The notes below the pieces were generated by a model. That model searched no databases, was not told the DNA's origin, and saw only the letters and a program-made list of their open reading frames with translations. Below are positions 26,401 to 35,389 of a DNA stretch of 64,000 bases, piece by piece. Position 1 is the stretch's first letter. Every line of letters begins with the position of its first letter. Source of the DNA: Palauibacter sp022826685 (GTDB lineage Bacteria; Gemmatimonadota; Gemmatimonadetes; Palauibacterales; Palauibacteraceae); NCBI RefSeq assembly GCF_965221685.1, contig NZ_OZ244907.1, one strand, 5' to 3'. A program made the position numbers and the translations under genes.

Positions 26401-27117
26401 TTCGATGTGGCGCAGGTTCTGCGTGAGATAGTCTTCCGGACGGGAGGCCAGCGGGGCGAAGGCGGCAAGTTCCCGCAGGAGGTCGAGCGCGCGGTCGAGT
26501 TCGGCCTCCCGGTCCCACTCGGGTCTGGACCACGGCGCGTCGAAGTCGCGCTGGTCCACGAGACTGCCGGCCGCCGCCCGCAGGGCCGCGCGCGGACCGC
26601 CCGAATTCCGCGGGTAGTGGCGGCGCAACGCCCTCCTCACGCCGGGACCGGGGTCTGCCAGGGCGCCCTCGAACCAGCTCTCGAAGGCCCCATCGAGGAG
26701 GCGCCCGGCTTCGTCCTCGGCGGCGACCCGGAACGCCGGATCGACGCCGGCCTCGATCGGCCGCTCCCGCAACACGTCGGCACAGAAGCCGTGGATCGTG
26801 CCGATGTGAGCCAGTTCCAGGTGGCCCAGCGCACGCGAGAGACGCTCACGAACTTCCCTGTCTTCCTCGACCACCCGGGCCTCCCCGATGGCCGCCCGCA
26901 GCCGGAGCTTCATTTCGCCGGCCGCCTTCTCGGTGAAGGTGACGGCGACGATGTCCTCCAGCGTGCCCAGACCGTGTCTCAGCACCTCGACGATCCGGCC
27001 CGTGAGCGCGGTCGTCTTCCCCGTGCCCGCCGCCGCTTCGACGAAGAGCGTGTCCCCGAGGTCGTTCAGGATCGCGTCACGGGCCTCCTGGTCGGCGAGG
27101 CGGGCGGGCGGGGTCAC
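23479..27117 (-). CDS. addA: AddA/RecB-like UvrD-family helicase-nuclease
   Basis: The protein has 1212 residues. GTG 27117 overlaps the stop of the upstream addB-like gene (GTGA). Superfamily 1 helicase motifs appear in order: Walker A AAAGTGKT (28-35), TFTEKAAGEM, Walker B FFVDEFQDTDPLQ, GDPKQSIYRFRRAD, MTVHKAKGLEFPVVILAD (motif V) and YVAATRARDLLVVP (motif VI). A C-terminal RecB/PD-(D/E)XK nuclease has VDYKTDR and a following EYEAQVACYVEAIE helix. Together with AddB it would process double-strand breaks into recombinogenic 3' ends at Chi-type sites. Size and arrangement fit AddA rather than RecB. The stop codon lies inside an inverted-repeat element. Confidence 0.92.
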   Translation of the reverse strand: MTPPARLADQEARDAILNDLGDTLFVEAAAGTGKTTALTGRIVEVLRHGLGTLEDIVAVTFTEKAAGEMKLRLRAAIGEARVVEEDREVRERLSRALGHLELAHIGTIHGFCADVLRERPIEAGVDPAFRVAAEDEAGRLLDGAFESWFEGALADPGPGVRRALRRHYPRNSGGPRAALRAAAGSLVDQRDFDAPWSRPEWDREAELDRALDLLRELAAFAPLASRPEDYLTQNLRHIERGVREIELREKTRGRDYDYLEAWLRPFVRARWRGWFWRGFRSRDFGGGLAKADVVARRDAVRAEVEEILQTADADLAAHLRDELWPVTERYERAKRRDGCLDFVDLLIRARGLLRDNGEIRRHYRTRFTRFFVDEFQDTDPLQVEILLLLCGEDPDETRPERIVPARGKLFVVGDPKQSIYRFRRADVMLYERTKRRLKEADARVLHLSTSFRSQPRLQAAVNGAFATRMKASEDGSQAAYVPLAPFRADTGSQPAIIALPVPAPYGRFGKIRGVEIEGSLPVAVGEMVSWLVHESGWVVTERERPEDPVPVQARHICLLFRRFQKWGEDVTRPYVRALEARAIPHVLVGGRSYHDREEVLAVRNALTAIEWPDDRLAVYAALRGPLFSLGDRALFEFGVDVGPLHPLAGWEPGGGNGRTEDGTALKPELRDVAAVLGLLGDLHRHRNRRPIPETVRRLLSAARAHAGIAIWPTGEQALANVLRLVDRARAFERRGSASFRAFLDRLEDEAERGQSEEAPIVEEGTEGVRMMTVHKAKGLEFPVVILADMTCAAAHEPPSRHMDAARRLWAQRLCGATPRDILDNAEVERCREMAEADRLAYVAATRARDLLVVPALGDGRDGRGGFSGEDGEWWLESLNPAVYPPHGARRRPSPAESLGAPAFGDESVLDRPDRKGGQRPTPPDSVAPGLHAAEAGTEIVWWDPAALDLDVDPRAGDRQRRLLEVEREEQPTLDVEAGRGAHREWQAARAARLESGGHRTMSVTTAGAIARRAAAEAAETGEESRSDTRIMWVDVPRPEAEGPDGAGRPGGERFGDLVHRILAEVALDADSAAVEGLAGTLGRTLGSPEIEVVAAAALATRALEHEVLDRARAALASGPGAVHREVPVFHVADTAAPDGERDREGGAAIVEGVADLAFREVTGSGPCWTVVDYKTDRRPAGRRTEYEAQVACYVEAIERARGEPARGIVLAL

Positions 27118-30100
27118 GGGTACTCCCGCAGACGCCGCAGATGGACGGGCGGGGGCTTGCTCCGGGTGCGAAGCTCCTCGTCGGGTCCGCAGACCTGCCG
27201 GTAGTCGCACCAGCGGCAGGCATCCTCCCGCGGAAGCGCCGGAAAGCTCCCGGCCTCGAAGGCCCCGCTCACGATCTCGCTCAGGATCCCCGCCGCTTCG
27301 AGCGCCCGGTCGTCGAGCGGCACGACGTGGTCCCGGAATTCGCCATCCGCCGTGCAGTAGTAGAGCCGGCCCGATTCCACGCGCTGGTCCGGGAACAGCG
27401 ACTGGGCGGCGAGGGCGTAGAGGACCGGCTGCAGCAGTTCGCCTCCCTGAATCGTGGCGCCCGCCTTCGCCCGATGACGGCCCGTCTTGTGGTCCGTGAC
27501 CCGTAGGACCCCGGCCGGGGTCCGCTCGATCAAGTCGATGGCGCCGCGGAGCTTCAGTCCGACGGCCAAGTCGACGGGCTCCCCCACAGAGTGCGCGTCG
27601 CGGTTGGGATCGAGTGGGAGCCCGAAGGAGAGCTCGAAGCGCCAGGGCTCGAAGGGCGATCTGCTGTCGCTCTCGTGCCGCAGCCACTCCCGCAGGTCCT
27701 GGCGGATCGCTTCAATGCCGTCGTCCCAGACGCGGTCGATCGCGGGCACGAGACGATCGCGGAAGTCCCTCGCCACCTTCTCGAGCACTTCCTCGAGGAG
27801 TTCGGATACCCGCGCGTCGTTCTCCGGCCCCACCGGAAGGAGGGGCCGCTCCTTCGTGCCCTCGGCCTGGAGCCGGGTCAGGAGTTCGAACTGTACCTGG
27901 TGCACGAGCGAACCGCGCTGCAGCGGGTCGAGCGCCTCGATCCCGACCGGTTCCTCGCGCGGGCGCAGCCCCTGGATCGCCTGGAGATAGAAGCGGTACG
28001 GACACGCCGCGAAGTGCTGCAAGGCCGTCGCCGAGTACGGACGTGCGTCGGGCGACCGCTCCGCCAGCGCTCCCGCGGCCCGCTCGGAGAGCTGAATGAG
28101 GCCGTCCGCCCACGTCCAGCGCGGTACCTCCCAGCGGTAGGCGCGGAAGCGGAGGGCACGCGCGAGATGGGGGTTCGAGTGGAGGAGATGGCCCGCGGCC
28201 TTCACCGCGCGTTCGCCGCGGAGATCGTGACCGTCGAGCTCGTCGAGCACCGCGAGATCGTACTCGGCTTCGTCGATCGCCTGTGCGCGGGACTTCGGCG
28301 CCGGCCAACCGATCCGTGCATCGGAGACCTCCTCCGCCCGCTGTGCAAGCACCTCGAAGCTCGGCAGCCGGCCCTCCGCGGCGCGAATCGCCTCGAGTGC
28401 GTAGAAGGAGGGGACCCGGGGCCGGGTCTTCATGGCGTCGATGCGCGGGTAGGAGAGGACGACCTGCTTCCGCGCCGCTCCGACGGCGAGCCTGAAGGCG
28501 AGCCGCTCAAGCTCGACCCGGTCGTGGTTCGTCAAGAGACGGCCGGGAGCCAGCCGGCGCCGCATCTCGTCGAGCAGGATCGGGTCTTCCCCGATCTTGG
28601 GAGGAAACACGCGCTCGGCCATGCCGGGGACGAACACGACATCGAAGGCGAGCCCCCGAGCCGCATCGATGGGCCCGATGAACACGCGGCCGTAGCGGTT
28701 CGGCGGTGGCGGCTCCGGAACTTCGAGGAGTCGGGGCGTGAGAACGCGCAGAACCTCGTCCAGCGTCACCGGACCCAGAGGCCCCATCGGCGCGAGGTCG
28801 GACAAGGCGGCGAGCACGTTTGTGGGCCGCCGAAGCGAGCGGGTGGCGAGGGAGGCCAGCGCGGCCAGCCAGCTCTCCCAGCGGGCCTCCGCAGGCAGTT
28901 CGGACAGCTCCGACAGCAGCGGCAAGGCGTACTCCCGGAGCGAAGCGAGATTTGCGCGCGTTCCGTCGATCCATGCGAGGCGCGGGTTTTCGGCGTCCTC
29001 CGCTTCCAGCGCGGCACGCTTGAACTCGAGTTCCGCGGCGAGACCATCGAGTCGCCGCTCCCAGCGATCGAGGCCACCGACAACGGCCGCGTCGACGAGC
29101 AGCCGCTCCCAGCGTCGCGGCACCCGCTCCGCGTCCTCTCCCTCGTTCGGCACCTCCCCGATCGAGACATACTCCGAGAAGCGAAGCGCCGAGTAGTCCT
29201 CGGCCCGGCAACGGAGAAGGGCGAGAAAGGCCCGGCCCGCCGGATCCGGGCGCCGTACGCCGCGCGCGAACCAGGGCCGGATTCCCGCGCGATTCAGGGC
29301 CTCCTCCAGATACGGTCGATAGTCCTCGGGCTGCCGGAGAAGGATCGCGCACCGATCGAAGGGCGTTCCGGCCTCGGCAAGTGCGGTGAGCCTCCGGGCG
29401 ATCTCCACGGCTTCGCGGCCCTCGCCGGGAGCGGAGAACACCGTGACCGCGTCGTCCGTCGCGGATTCGGACGGCGCCGAGCCGAAGAGGTGCGCGTGGA
29501 GGCGCCCGATCGCCCCGGTGGCGGCCCCATCGGTCCCGGGCGCGTCGGAACGGCGCGCGCCCGCTTCTTCCAGCGCCCGCAGCGTGCGGTCATCCCCCCC
29601 GGGGACGGTCGCAAGCAACTGGCCGCCCCGCCCGATGAGGGCCGCGACGAACCGCCCCTCCAGCTCCGTCCAGATCCGGGCGTCGAGAATCACGAAACGG
29701 TCGTCCTCGCCTCTGTTCCGGGATTCCGGGTCGCGGAGCGCGGACAGCGCCGCCTCGAACACCCCGGCCCGATCCGCCAGTCCCGCGGTCCGCCACTCCG
29801 CCTCCACCGCTTCGGAGAAGGCGGCGAGGTCGGCGTCGACGGGGGCGAGTTCGGACGACGTGACGCCCGCCATGCGGAGGGCGTCCAGCGCTCGTCCCAT
29901 GGCGCGAACGAAGCCGGGCGTGTCCGACACCGCCGCCAACCGCCCCAGCTTTCCCCGGTCGAGCCCCGCCAAAGCGCGCGCGACGATGGCGTCGCGAGCC
30001 ACCGCATCTCCGATCGCCCTCCCATCGGAAGCGAGTCGCGAGAGCGCGATATCGCGGGCCAACAGCCGCAGCGTCGTGCGGCGCCAGCCCATCGCGGCCC

Positions 30101-30266
30101 CAGCCGTCCGGGCCCCGCGCAAGAGCAGTTCGTGAGGGCCCGACAGCGTCTCGCCGATCACCGTCACGTCCGCCGCGGAGGGTTGCTCTCCCAGCCATTT
30201 CCGTGCGGCGTCGAAGCGCACGGCGGCGGTTGGGGAGACGATGAAGCGGGCGGAAGGAGCGGGCAT
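27114..30266 (-). CDS. addB: AddB-like inactivated-helicase / nuclease subunit
   Basis: The protein has 1050 residues from ATG 30266; a GTG two codons earlier is possible. No intact Walker A is visible near the N-terminus (FIVSPTAAVRFDA), as in the degenerate AddB helicase of Alphaproteobacteria and relatives. VVFVPGMAERVFPPKIGEDP is the UvrD-like segment usual in AddB. The C-terminal nuclease has VTDHKTGRHR (PD-(D/E)XK core) and the cysteines of an AddB-type iron-sulfur cluster: one in FAACPYRFYLQ and three in CRWCDYRQVC. It overlaps addA by four bases, and the pair forms one operon that diverges from the amidohydrolase gene at 30401. Confidence 0.88.
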   Translation of the reverse strand: MPAPSARFIVSPTAAVRFDAARKWLGEQPSAADVTVIGETLSGPHELLLRGARTAGAAMGWRRTTLRLLARDIALSRLASDGRAIGDAVARDAIVARALAGLDRGKLGRLAAVSDTPGFVRAMGRALDALRMAGVTSSELAPVDADLAAFSEAVEAEWRTAGLADRAGVFEAALSALRDPESRNRGEDDRFVILDARIWTELEGRFVAALIGRGGQLLATVPGGDDRTLRALEEAGARRSDAPGTDGAATGAIGRLHAHLFGSAPSESATDDAVTVFSAPGEGREAVEIARRLTALAEAGTPFDRCAILLRQPEDYRPYLEEALNRAGIRPWFARGVRRPDPAGRAFLALLRCRAEDYSALRFSEYVSIGEVPNEGEDAERVPRRWERLLVDAAVVGGLDRWERRLDGLAAELEFKRAALEAEDAENPRLAWIDGTRANLASLREYALPLLSELSELPAEARWESWLAALASLATRSLRRPTNVLAALSDLAPMGPLGPVTLDEVLRVLTPRLLEVPEPPPPNRYGRVFIGPIDAARGLAFDVVFVPGMAERVFPPKIGEDPILLDEMRRRLAPGRLLTNHDRVELERLAFRLAVGAARKQVVLSYPRIDAMKTRPRVPSFYALEAIRAAEGRLPSFEVLAQRAEEVSDARIGWPAPKSRAQAIDEAEYDLAVLDELDGHDLRGERAVKAAGHLLHSNPHLARALRFRAYRWEVPRWTWADGLIQLSERAAGALAERSPDARPYSATALQHFAACPYRFYLQAIQGLRPREEPVGIEALDPLQRGSLVHQVQFELLTRLQAEGTKERPLLPVGPENDARVSELLEEVLEKVARDFRDRLVPAIDRVWDDGIEAIRQDLREWLRHESDSRSPFEPWRFELSFGLPLDPNRDAHSVGEPVDLAVGLKLRGAIDLIERTPAGVLRVTDHKTGRHRAKAGATIQGGELLQPVLYALAAQSLFPDQRVESGRLYYCTADGEFRDHVVPLDDRALEAAGILSEIVSGAFEAGSFPALPREDACRWCDYRQVCGPDEELRTRSKPPPVHLRRLREYP

Positions 30267-30400
30267 GGACACAACCTATCGCCGCAAACGCAACGCGCTA
30301 TCAACTCCGCATGAACGGTGAGCTGCTTGACGCCGCCGAGGGTCGTGGACGATCCTCAGAAATGACGCTTTTGCGCCGTTTCATCTCCGCGTAGCCACCC

Positions 30401-31825
30401 GTGGCCGCCATCGACCGCCGCGACTTCATGCGGGGCGCCACCCTGGCCGGCGCCGGGCTCGCGCTCGGCTGTGGCGGGGACGACCGGCGGGCGGCAACGG
30501 CGACCGGCGACTCCGCCGGAGAGGCGCCGGCTCCTCCCCTGCTCATCGACCGGGCCAGCGTCTTCGACGTCCGGGCGGGCGCCATGCTCCCGGACACGAG
30601 CGTCCTCGTCCGGGACGGCCGGATCGAAGCCGTCGCCCCCGGCGCCGAGTTGAACGCGGATTCCGACGCCGCCGCGGGTGCGGCGCGCATCGACGGGACC
30701 GGCCTCTACGTCCTCCCCGGGCTCATCGACGCGCACGTTCACGTCACCCACATCCTCTACCAGTCCCACATGACCGGCGACGAGGTCATGCCCTTCTACC
30801 TCGGACACGGGGTCACGTCGATCCGGAGCACGGGAGACAACGTCCCGGCCCAGCGCCTCATCGAACGCTACGCCGAGGACCACCCGGAGATCTCTCCGAA
30901 CCTCTTCCGGTGCAGCTTCCTCATCGATGGCAACCCGCCCTGGCATCCCGACGTCGGCTGGTACCTGGCGACGCCCGCCGATGTGGATCCTTTCGTCGCG
31001 GACATGGTGGCGTGGGGCGTGAAGACGCTCAAGCTCTATGTCGGCGTCGGGCGCGAGATCGGACGCCGCGTGATCGAGGCCGGCCACGAGCACGGGCTCG
31101 TCGTGAGCGGGCACCTCCTCGACTATCACACGGCGGACGCCGTCACCGACGGGCTCGACTGCGTCGAGCACATCTATACGGTGTCCAACTTCCTCCTCGA
31201 CGACCCCGACGACCGTCATTCGATCAACCTCGACTCGGACGAGGCGCGCCGCCTCATCGACGTCATCGCAGAGCACGGCGCGCGCGTCGACCCGACGCTC
31301 ATGGTCTTCTGGGGCACGCTTCTCTTCATGGACCTCCCCGAGGTGTACGGACACCCCGACCACGACGCCATGCCGGCACGCCTCAAGGCGTTCTGGGACA
31401 AGGACCGGGAGCGGCGAAGCCTGGACTGGGGCGCCGCACCGGTCTCCGTGCGCGAGGGGACGTGGGAGAAATACCTGCGGCTCACCGGCATGCTGCGCGA
31501 CGCCGGGGTGCAGTTGCTCGTCGGGACCGACGCCCCCGAGCCGCAGGTCGCGCCGGGCGCCTCGCTGCACCACGAGATGGAGTTTCTCGTCGAAGCCGGC
31601 ATGCCGGCACGGGAAGTCCTGTCGGCCGCCACGCTCGAGAACGCGCGGATTCTGAAGGAAGAGGAGAGCCGCGGGGCCGTCGAGGCGGGACTGGAGGCCG
31701 ATCTGGTACTGCTCGAAGCGGATCCTCTCGAGGACATCCGCAACACGAGACGCATCCGGGCCGTCGTGCGCGCCGGACGCGCCCTCGATCCCGCCGAGAT
31801 CCTGGCCGCGGCCCCGACCGAGTAA
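30401..31825 (+). CDS. Tat-exported amidohydrolase lipoprotein
   Basis: The protein has 474 residues from GTG 30401; no strong ribosome site is seen. The N-terminus RRDFMRGATLAGAGLALGC combines a twin-arginine motif with a lipobox. The amidohydrolase fold follows: LPGLIDAHVHVTHIL (metal-binding His-x-His), Lys in VKTLKLYVGVG, His in SGHLLDYHTADAV and CVEHIYT, and Asp in GTDAPEPQV. A C-terminal beta-sandwich piece is typical (LEADPLEDIRNTRRIRAVVRAGR). Related enzymes hydrolyse cyclic amides, dipeptides or prolyl compounds; the substrate cannot be assigned. The Tat route implies folding with metal in the cytoplasm before export. It is followed by two serine-hydrolase genes on the same strand. 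Confidence 0.85.
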   Translation: MAAIDRRDFMRGATLAGAGLALGCGGDDRRAATATGDSAGEAPAPPLLIDRASVFDVRAGAMLPDTSVLVRDGRIEAVAPGAELNADSDAAAGAARIDGTGLYVLPGLIDAHVHVTHILYQSHMTGDEVMPFYLGHGVTSIRSTGDNVPAQRLIERYAEDHPEISPNLFRCSFLIDGNPPWHPDVGWYLATPADVDPFVADMVAWGVKTLKLYVGVGREIGRRVIEAGHEHGLVVSGHLLDYHTADAVTDGLDCVEHIYTVSNFLLDDPDDRHSINLDSDEARRLIDVIAEHGARVDPTLMVFWGTLLFMDLPEVYGHPDHDAMPARLKAFWDKDRERRSLDWGAAPVSVREGTWEKYLRLTGMLRDAGVQLLVGTDAPEPQVAPGASLHHEMEFLVEAGMPAREVLSAATLENARILKEEESRGAVEAGLEADLVLLEADPLEDIRNTRRIRAVVRAGRALDPAEILAAAPTE

Positions 31826-31837
31826 TCCGCGCCACTG

Positions 31838-31875
31838 GAGTGGCGCCATTCAGTCAGGAGGAAGACGATGAAGAC
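31838..31875 (+). promoter_or_regulatory. Conserved leader and ribosome site, first copy
   Basis: A 38-base block including GCGCCATTCAGTCAGGAGG and the start codon region is identical to 33673-33710. Both stand in front of paralogous serine-hydrolase genes. The AGGAGG ribosome site is seven to eight bases before ATG. The dyad-like GGCGCC inside the block could be regulatory. Confidence 0.5.
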
Positions 31876-33541
31876 TCGACTCTGGCCCCTCATCCTTCCC
31901 CTCGCCGCGGGACTCGCCTGTGCGGACGCGAATCGCGACGATCCGTCCGGAGGGGCCGTCGAACTGGCGGCGCTCGACGCCGTATTCGCGGACTACAGCG
32001 CTTCGGACGGCCCGGGGTGCGCCTTCGCCGTCTCGCGGGATGGGCAGGAGGTCATGACGCGCGCGTACGGGATGGCGGATCTGGAGTGGCACGTCCCCAA
32101 CACGCCGGAGACGGTGTTCGAGCCGGGCTCCGTCTCGAAACAGTTCACCGCGGCGGCCACGATTCTTCTCGCCCTGGATGGACGGATCGATCTCGATGAC
32201 GACATCCGGTCGTACTTTCCGGAGATGCCCGACTACGGCGAAGCCGTCACGGTGCGGATGCTGATCCACCATACGAGCGGTCTTCGCGACTGGGGTTCGG
32301 TCGCCGCCATCCAGGGCTGGCCGCGCTGGAGCCGGGTCCACTCACACAAGCACGCCCTCGACATCGCGAGCCGCCAGCGCGCCCTGAACTACGAGCCGGG
32401 TCGCTACTATTCGTACACGAATACCGGGTACAACCTCCAGGCGATGCTCGTAGAGCGGGTGACGGGGCAGACCTTCGACGAGTTCTCGCAGGAGCGGATC
32501 TTTCGCCCCCTCGGTATGACGAGGACGCAGTGGCGCGACGATTTCACCGAGATCGTGGACGAGCGCTCCGTCGGTTACCGGCGCGGAGAGGACGGCGAAT
32601 GGCACATGCTGATGCCGTTCGAGCACGTCCACGGCAACGGCGGTTTGCTCACGACCGTGGGGGACCTCCTCCGCTTCACGCGCAATCTGGATACGGGCGA
32701 GGTGGGCGGCCCGGAATTCGTCCGTCTCATGCACGAGGAGGGCACGCTCGACTCGGGGTGGAAGACCGGCTATGCGGGTGGGCTGCGCCTGGGCGAACAC
32801 AGGGGTGTGCGTGAGGTGTCGCACTCCGGTTCGACGGCCGCGTACCGGGGCTTTCTGACACGCTACCCGGATCACGGCGTGGCGGTGTCCCTGATGTGCA
32901 ACGTGGCCGAGGCCGACTCGCGCGGACTCGCCCGCCAGGTAGCGGAACTCTACCTCGCGGACGCGATGACCGAGGAACCGGGGGGCGGTCCGGCGGGGGT
33001 GGATGTCGATCCCGCGGATGTCGCCGCCTTCGCCGGCGGATACCGGGATACGCGAACGGGACAGTATCTGGAGCTGACCGCGGACGGTTCATCTCTGCTC
33101 ATGAGCGGAGGACCCGGAGGGCCGCCGCTCGCGGCCACGAGCGAAACCGCATTCGCCTCGGCCACCGGCGTATCCATCGCATTCGAGGGTCCGGCGAACG
33201 CGGGCGAACGACCCGTCGGCATCCTGAACATGCCCGCGGCGGATGATGTACGGATCGAGCCCGTCGGCGCATTCGAACCAACCGCGACCGACCTGGCCGA
33301 CTATGTTGGAGCCTACCACAGCGAAGAGGCCGAGGTGACGTATCGGTTCGAAGTCGAGGACGGGCGTCTCGTGTTTCGGGATCGGTACGGGGACGGCGCG
33401 GCTCTCGAGCCGCTGTATCCCGACGCCTTCGGGCGGGAGTTCGGCACGATCATCTTCCGCCGGGATGCGACGGGACGGGTCACACAGGCGAGTTTGAGCG
33501 AGGGACGGGTCTGGGATCTCCGCTTCGAGCGGGTGCAATAG
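31868..33541 (+). CDS. Serine-hydrolase (beta-lactamase fold) lipoprotein, copy 1
   Basis: The protein has 557 residues. The ATG is preceded by AGGAGGAAGACG. Signal and lipobox LAAGLAC (Cys18) indicate lipid anchoring. The catalytic motifs of class C beta-lactamase-type enzymes are SVSK (Ser88, Lys91), YTN (183-185) and an HSGSTAAYRGF segment for the third motif. The C-terminal ~170 residues form two small barrel-like modules (YRDTRTGQYLELTADG and YVGAYHSEEAEVTYRFEVEDG). It is about 80% identical to the neighbouring gene at 33703-35376, with matching lengths. It likely acts on peptides or esters in the periplasm; the substrate is unknown. Confidence 0.88.
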   Translation: MKTRLWPLILPLAAGLACADANRDDPSGGAVELAALDAVFADYSASDGPGCAFAVSRDGQEVMTRAYGMADLEWHVPNTPETVFEPGSVSKQFTAAATILLALDGRIDLDDDIRSYFPEMPDYGEAVTVRMLIHHTSGLRDWGSVAAIQGWPRWSRVHSHKHALDIASRQRALNYEPGRYYSYTNTGYNLQAMLVERVTGQTFDEFSQERIFRPLGMTRTQWRDDFTEIVDERSVGYRRGEDGEWHMLMPFEHVHGNGGLLTTVGDLLRFTRNLDTGEVGGPEFVRLMHEEGTLDSGWKTGYAGGLRLGEHRGVREVSHSGSTAAYRGFLTRYPDHGVAVSLMCNVAEADSRGLARQVAELYLADAMTEEPGGGPAGVDVDPADVAAFAGGYRDTRTGQYLELTADGSSLLMSGGPGGPPLAATSETAFASATGVSIAFEGPANAGERPVGILNMPAADDVRIEPVGAFEPTATDLADYVGAYHSEEAEVTYRFEVEDGRLVFRDRYGDGAALEPLYPDAFGREFGTIIFRRDATGRVTQASLSEGRVWDLRFERVQ

Positions 33542-33547
33542 ATCGCT

Positions 33548-33574
33548 GCGGGCCGCCAGGCCCGCCTCCCCCTT
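33548..33574 (+). terminator. Hairpin after serine-hydrolase copy 1
   Basis: GCGGGCC-GCCA-GGCCCGC is a perfect 7-base stem with a 4-base loop, followed by CTCCCCCTTT. It begins six bases after the stop of the upstream gene. The tail is weak for intrinsic termination but the position is apt, and it would separate the tandem genes into independently led units. Confidence 0.45.
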
Positions 33575-33672
33575 TCGGCCGGGACGCGGTCGCCGGATCT
33601 CGACGGGGCGGGGGCGCGCACCAACATTGCACTACCGGCCGCGCCGACGGCTTCGGCCGGCGACGACCCGGT

Positions 33673-33710
33673 GAGTGGCGCCATTCAGTCAGGAGGAAGA
33701 CGATGAAGAC
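33673..33710 (+). promoter_or_regulatory. Conserved leader and ribosome site, second copy
   Basis: This block is identical over 38 bases to 31838-31875, including the ribosome site and the first codons. The intergenic sequence just upstream shares no obvious similarity with the region before copy 1, so this block marks the left border of the tandem duplication. Confidence 0.5.
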
Positions 33711-35376
33711 ACGAATCTGGACCCTCATCCTTCCCCTCGCCGCGGGACTCGCCTGCGCTGAGGCGAGTCGCGACGATCCGTCCGGGGGGGCCGTCGAAAT
33801 GGCGGCGCTCGACGCCGTATTCGCGGACTACAGCGCTTCGGACGGCCCCGGGTGCGCCTTCGCGGTCTCACGGGACGGACAGCAGGTCATGGCGCGCGCA
33901 TACGGCATGGCGAACCTCGAGTGGGACCTGCCGAACACGCCCGAGACCGTGTTCGAGCCGGGCTCGGTCTCGAAACAGTTCACCGCGGCGGCCACCATCC
34001 TGCTCGCGCTGGACGGACGCATCGACCTCGACGACGACATCCGGGAGTACTTCCCCGAGATGCCCGACTACGGCGAGCCCATCACGGTGCGGATGCTCAT
34101 CCATCACACGAGCGGACTCCGCGACTGGGGTTCGGTCGCCGGCATCCACGGCTGGGCGCGGACGACCCGGATCCACACGCACAAGCACGCGCTCGACATC
34201 GCGAGCCGCCAGCGCGCCCTCAACTACGAACCGGGCCGCTACTACTCGTACACGAACACCGGTTACAACCTGCAGGCGATGCTCGTGGAGCGGGTGACCG
34301 GACAGACCTTCGACGAGTTCTCGCAGGAGCGGATCTTCGGCCCCCTCGGCATGACGAAGACGCAGTGGCGGGACGATTTCACCGAGATCGTCGAGGAGCG
34401 CTCGATCGGATACCGGCGCGGCGACGACGGCGAATGGCACATGCTGATGCCGTTCGAGAACGTCCACGGCAACGGCGGTCTGCTCACGACCGTCGGCGAC
34501 CTTCTCAGGTTCACCCGCAACCTCGACACGGGCGAAGTCGGCGGGCCCGAGTTCATCCGGCTCATGCATGAGCAGGGGATGCTCGACTCGGGGCGGCAGA
34601 TCAGTTACGCGGGCGGACTCTTCGTCGGCGATTACAGGGGCGTGCGCGAGGTCCAGCACTCGGGAGGCACCGCGGCGTACCGGGGCTTCCTCACCCGCTT
34701 CCCCGACCACGGGCTCGCGGTGTCGGTGATGTGCAACGTGGGCGAGGCCAACCCCGGCGGGCTCGCGCGCGCGGTGGCCGACCTCTACCTCGGCGACGCC
34801 ATCAGCGAGGAAGCGGCGGAGGATCCCGCGGGCGCGGACGTCGACCCGGCCCGCGTCGCCGCCTTCGCCGGCGGATACCGCGACACCCGCACGGGCCAGT
34901 TCATGGAGTTGACGGCGGACGGCGCCTCGCTCCGCATGGGCGGAGGGCCGGGCGGGATGTCGCTCACGGCGATGAGCGAGACCGAGTTCGCCTCACCGGC
35001 GGGCGTGTCCATCGTCTTCGACGCCGCGGCCGGAGGCGGGGCGAGGCCCGGGGCCACGATGGACACGCCGGTCGCGGATGACGTGAGGCTCGAACCCGTG
35101 GAGGGGTTCGAGCCCACCGCGTCGGACCTGGCGGCCTACGTGGGCGCCTACCACAGCGACGAGGCGGAAGTCACGTACTGGGTCGAGGTCGAGGACGACG
35201 GGCTCGTATTGAGGGACCGGTACGGGGACGGACCCTCGCTGGTGCCGGTGTATCCCGATGCGTTCAGGCAGGGTGGCAGCACCTTCATCTTCCGGCGCGA
35301 CGAGACCGGGCGGGTCACGCAGGCGAGCCTGAGCCAGGGACGCGTCTGGGATCTGCGTTTCGAACGGGTGCAGTAG
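33703..35376 (+). CDS. Serine-hydrolase (beta-lactamase fold) lipoprotein, copy 2
   Basis: The protein has 557 residues and is the tandem paralogue of the gene at 31868-33541, with no length change. It keeps the lipobox (LAAGLAC), SVSK and YTNTGYN motifs and the GTAAYRGFL segment, where copy 1 has STAAYRGFL. Differences concentrate in the C-terminal modules (for example a Gly-rich AAGGGARPGAT in place of NAGERPVG), which suggests divergence in substrate or partner binding rather than in catalysis. It ends 13 bases before the convergent reductase gene. Confidence 0.88.
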   Translation: MKTRIWTLILPLAAGLACAEASRDDPSGGAVEMAALDAVFADYSASDGPGCAFAVSRDGQQVMARAYGMANLEWDLPNTPETVFEPGSVSKQFTAAATILLALDGRIDLDDDIREYFPEMPDYGEPITVRMLIHHTSGLRDWGSVAGIHGWARTTRIHTHKHALDIASRQRALNYEPGRYYSYTNTGYNLQAMLVERVTGQTFDEFSQERIFGPLGMTKTQWRDDFTEIVEERSIGYRRGDDGEWHMLMPFENVHGNGGLLTTVGDLLRFTRNLDTGEVGGPEFIRLMHEQGMLDSGRQISYAGGLFVGDYRGVREVQHSGGTAAYRGFLTRFPDHGLAVSVMCNVGEANPGGLARAVADLYLGDAISEEAAEDPAGADVDPARVAAFAGGYRDTRTGQFMELTADGASLRMGGGPGGMSLTAMSETEFASPAGVSIVFDAAAGGGARPGATMDTPVADDVRLEPVEGFEPTASDLAAYVGAYHSDEAEVTYWVEVEDDGLVLRDRYGDGPSLVPVYPDAFRQGGSTFIFRRDETGRVTQASLSQGRVWDLRFERVQ

Positions 35377-35389
35377 CGCGACACACTCG

